Both the position numbers and the translations under genes were made by a program. The notes below the pieces were generated by a model. It was not told the origin of the DNA. It worked only from the letters and a program-made list of their open reading frames with translations, and ran no database searches. Of a stretch of DNA of 64,000 nucleotides, positions 59,085 through 64,000 are shown piece after piece (position 1 is the stretch's first letter; each line of letters begins with the position of its first letter). This stretch comes from Nocardiopsis potens DSM 45234 (lineage in GTDB: Bacteria > Actinomycetota > Actinomycetes > Streptosporangiales > Streptosporangiaceae): positions 124,001 to 188,000 of the forward strand of contig NZ_ANBB01000035.1 of the NCBI RefSeq assembly GCF_000341105.1, written 5' to 3'.

Positions 59085-60152
59085 GTGAAGCTGGACGACC
59101 TCCTGGGCGAGTACTACGAGCTGGAACAGCAGCTCGCCGACCCCGAGGTGCACGCCGACCAGGCGCGCGCCAGGAGCCTGGGCAAGCGCTACTCACAGCT
59201 CACCCCGATCATCGCCGCCTACCGCGAGCTCAACCAGGTGGAGAGCGACATCGAGGCGGCCCGCGAACTGGCCGCCGAGGACGCCTCCTTCGCCGAGGAG
59301 GCCGACCGGCTGGCCGACGAGGCCGAGCGGCTCACCGAGCGGCTGCGGGTCCTGCTCGTCCCGCGCGACCCGGCCGACGACAAGAACCTCATCATGGAGG
59401 TCAAGGCCGGCGAGGGCGGCGAGGAGTCCGCGCTGTTCGCGGGCGACCTGGTCCGGATGTACCTGCGCTACGCCGAGCGCCGCGGCTGGAAGACCGAGGT
59501 CATCGACTCCACCGCCTCCGACCTGGGCGGGTACAAGGACATCACGATCGCCTTCAAGAACAAGGGGACGCCCGAGCCGGGCGAGGGCGTCTGGCCCAAC
59601 CTCAAGTTCGAGGGCGGCGTGCACCGGGTGCAGCGCGTCCCGGTCACCGAGTCCCAGGGCCGGATCCACACCTCGGCCGCCGGCGTGCTGGTGGTGCCCG
59701 AGGCCGAGGAGATCGACGTCGAGATCAACGACAACGACCTGCGGATCGACGTGTACCGCTCCTCCGGCCCCGGCGGGCAGAGCGTGAACACCACCGACTC
59801 CGCGGTGCGCATCACCCACATGCCCACCGGCATCGTGGTCTCCTGCCAGAACGAGAAGAGCCAGCTCCAGAACAAGGAGCAGGCGATGCGGATCCTGCGC
59901 GCCCGGATCCTGGCCGAGGCCCAGGCCACCGCGGACGCCGAGGCGCAGGCCGAGCGGAAGAGCCAGGTCCGCACGGTCGACCGGTCCGAGCGGGTGCGCA
60001 CCTACAATTTCCCGGAGAACCGCATCTCCGACCACCGAGTCGGCTACAAGGCCTACAATCTCGACCAGGTCCTCGACGGCGACCTGAGCGGCGTGCTGCA
60101 GGCCCTCATCGACGCCGACACCAAGGAAAGGCTGGAGCAGGCCCAGTCATGA
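59085..60152 (+). CDS. prfA: Peptide chain release factor 1
   Basis: 355-residue class I release factor for UAA and UAG. The peptidyl-hydrolysis loop is [16 protein letters not shown] (G230-G231-Q232) and the stop-codon recognition motif is P-V-T in [15 protein letters not shown], the RF1 type. N-terminal coiled coil and [14 protein letters not shown] complete the usual order. GTG at 59085 fits the family start. prmC, whose product methylates the GGQ glutamine, overlaps its stop by 4 bp (ATGA), a tight functional pair. Confidence 0.97.
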   Translation: MKLDDLLGEYYELEQQLADPEVHADQARARSLGKRYSQLTPIIAAYRELNQVESDIEAARELAAEDASFAEEADRLADEAERLTERLRVLLVPRDPADDKNLIMEVKAGEGGEESALFAGDLVRMYLRYAERRGWKTEVIDSTASDLGGYKDITIAFKNKGTPEPGEGVWPNLKFEGGVHRVQRVPVTESQGRIHTSAAGVLVVPEAEEIDVEINDNDLRIDVYRSSGPGGQSVNTTDSAVRITHMPTGIVVSCQNEKSQLQNKEQAMRILRARILAEAQATADAEAQAERKSQVRTVDRSERVRTYNFPENRISDHRVGYKAYNLDQVLDGDLSGVLQALIDADTKERLEQAQS

Positions 60153-61006
60153 ACTTCCTGCTCGACGAAGTCGCGCGGGCCACGCTTCGGTTGGCCGAGG
60201 CGGGCGTGGACTCGCCCCGCACCGACGCCGAGGAGCTGGCGGCGTTCGCGCACGGCGTTCGTCGAGGAGAGCTGCACCAGGTCGCCGACTCCGACTTCGA
60301 CGCGCTGTACTGGGAGTGCGTGGCGCGCCGCGCCGCCCGGGAGCCGCTGCAGCACATCACCGGCCGCGCCTACTTCCGCTACCTCGAACTCCAGGTCGGC
60401 CCCGGCGTCTTCGTGCCGCGCCCGGAGACCGAGATCATGGTCGACTGGGCGATCGAGACGCTGCGCGCCATGGACGTCGCCGACCCCCTGGTGGTGGACC
60501 TCGGCACCGGCTCCGGCGCCATCGCGATCTCCATCGCCCAGGAGGTGCCGCGCTCCCGCGTGCACGCGGTGGAGCTGGAGGAGGAGGCGCTGGCCTGGGC
60601 CCGGCGCAACATCGAGGCCACCGGCCACGGCGACCGGGTCACCGCGCACCGCGGCGACATGCGCACCGCGCTCCCGGAGCTGGACGGCCGGGTCGACCTG
60701 CTGATCAGCAACCCTCCCTACGTGCCCACCGAGGACGCCCCGGTCATCCCGCCCGAGGTCCGCGACCACGACCCGGCGTCGGCGCTGTGGTCCGGCAAGG
60801 ACGGCCTGGACATGATCCGCGCCCTGGAAGGGGTGGGCCGCCGGCTGCTGCGGCCCGGCGGGGCGATGGCCATCGAGCACGGCGACGGCCAGGGCATCGA
60901 CATCCCCCGGCTCTTCCCCGAAGAGCTGGGCTGGCGCGACGTGCGCAACCGCAAGGACCTGGCCCGCAGGGACAGGTTCGTGGTGATGCGCCGCGCCGAC
61001 GACTGA
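60149..61006 (+). CDS. prmC: Release factor glutamine methyltransferase
   Basis: 285-residue SAM-dependent enzyme that N5-methylates the glutamine of the GGQ loop in RF1/RF2. N-terminal helical domain with [13 protein letters not shown], then [12 protein letters not shown] motif [14 protein letters not shown] and catalytic NPPYVP. It is translationally coupled to prfA. Confidence 0.95.
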   Translation: MNFLLDEVARATLRLAEAGVDSPRTDAEELAAFAHGVRRGELHQVADSDFDALYWECVARRAAREPLQHITGRAYFRYLELQVGPGVFVPRPETEIMVDWAIETLRAMDVADPLVVDLGTGSGAIAISIAQEVPRSRVHAVELEEEALAWARRNIEATGHGDRVTAHRGDMRTALPELDGRVDLLISNPPYVPTEDAPVIPPEVRDHDPASALWSGKDGLDMIRALEGVGRRLLRPGGAMAIEHGDGQGIDIPRLFPEELGWRDVRNRKDLARRDRFVVMRRADD

Positions 61007-61061
61007 CACGGCGGAGCGACACGGCGGCCCGGCGGCCGCCTTCGAGAACGGGGTGACATCC

Positions 61062-61970
61062 GTGAGCCGCAGCTACGACTGCGCCGACGACGAGGCGCGC
61101 AGGGACGGGATCGCCGACGCGGCGTCCACCGTGCGCAAGGGCGAGCTGGTGGTCCTGCCCACCGACACGGTCTACGGGATCGGCGCGGACGCGTTCAGCC
61201 CCGCCGCGGTGGCCTCCCTGCTGAAGGCCAAGGGCCGCGGCCGGGACATGCCCCCGCCGGTGCTGGTCGGGTCGGTGCGCGCCGCGCACGCGCTCATCGA
61301 GGACCTGGGCGGGCACGGCCAGGACCTGATCGACGAGTTCTGGCCCGGGCCGCTCACCATCGTCTGCCGGGCCACCCCGAGCCTCTCCTGGGACCTGGGC
61401 GACACCCAGGGCACGGTGGCGGTCCGGATGCCGATGCACCCGGTCGCCATCGAGCTGCTCAAGGAGACCGGCCCGATGGCGGTGAGCAGCGCCAACCTCT
61501 CCGGGCGGCCGGCCGCGACCCGGGCCGAGGAGGCCGCGGAGCAGCTCGGCGACTCGGTCTCGGTCTACCTGGACGGCGGCCTGTGCGAGGGCGGCGTCCC
61601 CTCCACCATCGTCGACCTCACCTACGCGGTGCCCCGGGTGCTGCGCTCCGGCGCCATCCCGATCGAGCGGCTCCGCGCGGTCTGCGGCACCGTCATCGGC
61701 GAGGCCAAGCCGCGCCGCCGCCCCGACCCGGAGCCCGAGGCCGAGCCGGAGAACGCGGAGGGCGGGCCCGAGCAGGGCGCCGCCGCGGAGGCCGGGGACG
61801 GCGCGCAGGGCGCGGCGGACAGCGCCGGAACGGACTCCGGGAAGGACGCCGGGACGGACGCCCCGGCCGTGTCCGCGGAGGCCCCCGAGCGGGGCGACGC
61901 GGCGGCGGAGGGGCCGGAGAGCGGCCCCGGCGGGGAGACCGGGGAGCCCTCGGCGCGGCGGAGCGAGTAG
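61062..61970 (+). CDS. tsaC: L-threonylcarbamoyladenylate synthase
   Basis: 302 residues. It makes threonylcarbamoyl-AMP from threonine, bicarbonate and ATP for the t6A37 modification of ANN-decoding tRNAs. The YrdC/Sua5 core covers about 1-205: LPTDTVYGIGADAF, LLKAKGRGRDMPPPVLVGS, AVRMPMHPVA and SSANLSGRPA. The last 85-90 residues are a Glu/Ala/Gly-rich, strongly acidic tail without a Sua5 C-terminal domain, so this is a TsaC-like core with a disordered extension. GTG at 61062 gives the family start (SRSYDCADDE) and has GGGGTG 6 nt upstream; GTG 61053 is the alternative. Confidence 0.93.
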   Translation: MSRSYDCADDEARRDGIADAASTVRKGELVVLPTDTVYGIGADAFSPAAVASLLKAKGRGRDMPPPVLVGSVRAAHALIEDLGGHGQDLIDEFWPGPLTIVCRATPSLSWDLGDTQGTVAVRMPMHPVAIELLKETGPMAVSSANLSGRPAATRAEEAAEQLGDSVSVYLDGGLCEGGVPSTIVDLTYAVPRVLRSGAIPIERLRAVCGTVIGEAKPRRRPDPEPEAEPENAEGGPEQGAAAEAGDGAQGAADSAGTDSGKDAGTDAPAVSAEAPERGDAAAEGPESGPGGETGEPSARRSE

Positions 61971-62083
61971 GGTGCCGGGAGTCCGGGGGAGTGCTAGTTT
62001 CGGGGGACCCGAAGATCCCCGCCGATGCGCGCGGCGGCCCGCGAGCCCGCGCGCGACGTCCGTGAAAGGCCACCGGTCACGCC

Positions 62084-63271
62084 GTGCGTGAGTACGCGCT
62101 CACCTTCGTCATCGCCGTGGCGGTCACCTATCTGCTGACCCCCTTCGTCCGGAGAGCGGCGATCGCCGTCGGCGCGGTGCCCCCGGTCCGGGACCGGGAC
62201 GTGCACACCGAGCCGATCCCGCGGATGGGCGGCATCGCCATCTACGGCGGCTTCGCCGCCGCGATGCTGATCTCCGCGCAGCTCCCGCACCTGCAGGAGG
62301 TCTTCCGCACCGACACCGCGAAGATCTGGTCCGGGCTGCTCCTGGCCGGCGGGCTGATCACCGTCATCGGCATCATCGACGACCGGTGGGGGATGGGCCC
62401 GGTGCCCAAGCTGGCCGGGCAGACCGCGGCCGCGGGCATCCTGGTCGCCCAGGGCGTGCAGCTGCTCTGGCTGCCGCTGCCCGGGATGCAGCTCTCGCTC
62501 GGCCCGTGGCTGGGCGCGGTGCTGTCGGTGCTGCTCATCCTGGTCACCATCAACGCGGTGAACTTCGCCGACGGGCTGGACGGGCTGGCCGCCGGCATCG
62601 TGGCGATCTCCGCGATGGCGTTCTTCGCCTACTACTACGTGGCCGCGGTGGACCGCGGGTTCGAGCGGCAGTCCTACCCGGCGATGATCGCGATCATCCT
62701 GGTCGGGGTCTGCATCGGCTTCCTGCTGCACAACTTCAACCCGGCCCGGGTGTTCATGGGCGACACCGGCTCCATGCTGCTCGGCCTGCTGCTGGCCTCC
62801 ATCACCATCTCGGTCACCGGGCTGTTCCTGCCGGACCGCGAGGCCGCGGCCGCCGGCGGGATGAGCGGGTTCCACTCCCTGGCCGCGTTCCTCCCGGTGC
62901 TGCTCCCGCTGCTGGTGCTCGCGCTGCCGCTGGCCGACCTGGTGCTCGCGGTGGTCCGCCGCACCCTGGCCGGCAAGTCGCCGTTCGCCCCGGACAAGAA
63001 GCACCTGCACCACCGGCTGCTGGAGCTGGGGCACTCGCACAAGCGCGCGGTGCTGCTGATGTACCTCTGGGCGGCGATCATCGCGTTCGCCTCGGTGTCG
63101 CTCTCGGTGCTGGACTCGCCGCTGATGGTGCTGACCGTGACCGTGCTGGTGGCCGCCTGCGCAGTGGGACTCATCACGCTTCCGCGGCTGCGCCGGCGGG
63201 CGCTCCGGCGCCGGGCCGCAGAGCTCCGCGCCACCGGATCCGAGCAGGCCGAAGGGGGGACCGGCGGCTGA
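62084..63271 (+). CDS. wecA: Polyprenyl-phosphate GlcNAc-1-phosphate transferase (WecA/Rfe-like)
   Basis: 395-residue polytopic enzyme with about 11 helices, of the MraY/WecA family. It transfers GlcNAc-1-phosphate to decaprenyl/undecaprenyl phosphate to start wall-linked polymers. Motifs: DDRWGMGPVPKL, NAVNFADGLDGLA, FNPARVFMGDTGSM and the WecA-specific KKHLHHRLLELGHS. Position after sua5 and before the atpI-like gene matches rfe in mycobacteria. GTG at 62084 has only a distant AAAGG. A C-terminal basic tail (RLRRRALRRRAAE) is cytosolic. Confidence 0.93.
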   Translation: MREYALTFVIAVAVTYLLTPFVRRAAIAVGAVPPVRDRDVHTEPIPRMGGIAIYGGFAAAMLISAQLPHLQEVFRTDTAKIWSGLLLAGGLITVIGIIDDRWGMGPVPKLAGQTAAAGILVAQGVQLLWLPLPGMQLSLGPWLGAVLSVLLILVTINAVNFADGLDGLAAGIVAISAMAFFAYYYVAAVDRGFERQSYPAMIAIILVGVCIGFLLHNFNPARVFMGDTGSMLLGLLLASITISVTGLFLPDREAAAAGGMSGFHSLAAFLPVLLPLLVLALPLADLVLAVVRRTLAGKSPFAPDKKHLHHRLLELGHSHKRAVLLMYLWAAIIAFASVSLSVLDSPLMVLTVTVLVAACAVGLITLPRLRRRALRRRAAELRATGSEQAEGGTGG

Positions 63272-63491
63272 GCGGAGTGTGAACTTCTGTGCTCCGCAGG
63301 GGGCGATTCCGGACTTCTCCGGGGGGTGGTGTCGGTGCACGCAGAACACCCCATACCCTGGAGTAGCACCCGGATCCGGACATCCTGAACACAGGTAAGC
63401 TGTGCGTAAAGGACTCCCGGATCGGGGGCCGAAATCCTTGTGATAGCTTTCACGAGCAAGCACCCCACTGAACACCGACCGGAGCTCAGCC

Positions 63492-63953
63492 ATGCAGGAA
63501 CACGACGCCCGGATCCTCCGCGGCGCCGCGATTCCCACCGCCCTGACCGGCCTCGTCGCGATGGCCGTCGGCTTCGCCTTCGCGGGGCTGCACGGGCTGC
63601 TCGGGGGAGTGTTCGCAGCGCTGCTCGTGCTGGGCAGCTTCGCGGTGTCCGCCTATGTGATCGCGTGGACGGGTGAGCGCAGCCCGCAGCTGATGCTGCC
63701 GGTGGCGTTCCTGGTCTACACGACCAAGATCGGCATTCTCGTGGTGGTCCTCCTGGTCTTCGGGGGGTCGACCGCGTTCGACCACACCGCCTTCGCGTTC
63801 TCCGCGCTGGCCTGCATCGTCGCCTGGCTCGGCGGGCAGGCCGTGGCGAGCAAGCGGGTCAAGCAGTTCTACGTGGAACCCGATCCGCAGCCCGCCGCGG
63901 AGCCCGAACGCGAAGGGGAGCAGACCGCCGCGTCGCCCGGGGAACAGCGGTGA
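63492..63953 (+). CDS. AtpI-like membrane protein preceding the ATP synthase operon
   Basis: 153 residues, four predicted transmembrane helices (about 12-32, 36-60, 67-90 and 98-118) and a hydrophilic, acidic C-terminal tail. Size, topology and position between wecA/rfe and the expected atpB match the poorly conserved AtpI-type proteins of actinobacteria, thought to assist c-ring assembly or Mg2+ handling. GGAG lies 7 nt before the ATG. The 220 bp upstream contain AT-richer DNA (CAGGTAAGCTGTGCG near 63,390 and TTGTGATAGC near 63,438), where the atp operon promoter probably lies. Confidence 0.75.
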   Translation: MQEHDARILRGAAIPTALTGLVAMAVGFAFAGLHGLLGGVFAALLVLGSFAVSAYVIAWTGERSPQLMLPVAFLVYTTKIGILVVVLLVFGGSTAFDHTAFAFSALACIVAWLGGQAVASKRVKQFYVEPDPQPAAEPEREGEQTAASPGEQR

Positions 63954-64000
63954 CCCCCCTCCCCAGGGGGGATGTGCAAACGATTATCACCAACTGCTAT
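63954..64000. other. Right edge, leader of the next gene
   Basis: CCCCCC-TCCCCA-GGGGGG forms a small hairpin, followed by AT-rich sequence running off the edge. By gene order atpB should start just beyond, but no start is visible here. Confidence 0.4.

Overview
This 64 kb window is chromosomal DNA of a very GC-rich actinomycete. GTG starts are common, the Rho has an inserted Arg/Gln/Gly-rich domain, and there is a conservon (cvnABCDE), a DUF397 gene, a DUF6153 gene and an SCO6745-family gene. The right-hand third keeps the actinobacterial order lysA-hom-thrC-thrB-rho-rpmE-prfA-prmC-sua5-wecA-(atpI-like). I infer a Nocardiopsis-like member of the Nocardiopsaceae from overall style; no species-specific marker was seen. 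No phage, CRISPR array or transposase gene was found.

Layout, left to right. Positions 1-9,340: EF-G2-like GTPase, CPBP-family membrane protease, alpha/beta hydrolase, secreted coiled-coil/M15-like protein, peptide deformylase, nucleotidyltransferase, CbiX-like protein. 9,360-12,860: copper module (His-rich P1B ATPase, DUF305 lipoprotein, DUF6153) with a CsoR-like operator. 13,000-24,670: APH(6)-like kinase, secreted glycerophosphodiesterase, KdpDE sensor pair without kdpFABC, enoyl-CoA hydratase, PP2C-like protein, then a DHAP-centred group (AGPS-like flavoenzyme, TetR, GlpD). 24,780-31,400: YtrA-type ABC operon with a GntR regulator and a DUF5808 membrane protein, SCO6745 protein, type-B carboxylesterase. 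32,560-36,900: inorganic pyrophosphatase, PoxB, gamma-glutamyltransferase. 37,000-42,700: a P450 convergent with a full conservon whose own P450 lacks the ExxR motif. 44,700-46,000: DUF397 protein, small secreted protein, tRNA-Arg(CCG). 46,100-64,000: response regulator, a catalytic-domain-less ArgRS relic, lysine/threonine genes, rho, lactate permease, serine hydrolase, rpmE, prfA, prmC, tsaC/sua5, wecA and the gene that usually precedes atpB.

The most unusual content is non-coding. Two copies of a roughly 1 kb element lie about 12 kb apart (31,444-32,506 and about 43,390-44,400). Each has a core of about 340 bp flanked by short tandem-repeat arrays that face each other in inverted orientation. 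The first copy sits in the apex of an intergenic palindrome and is bordered by a 7-bp direct repeat (AGAGCGC), as if it had transposed there. That palindrome belongs to a family with further members at 15,413, 34,958, 38,309 and 51,823, mostly 3' of genes. No protein family I know is encoded in these elements.

A second recurring signal is a TANNNT-like hexamer 6-7 bp upstream of start codons that lack a Shine-Dalgarno sequence (CPBP protease, deformylase, DUF6153, APH, PP2C, TetR, PoxB, the 46,115 response regulator and others). This fits widespread leaderless transcription.
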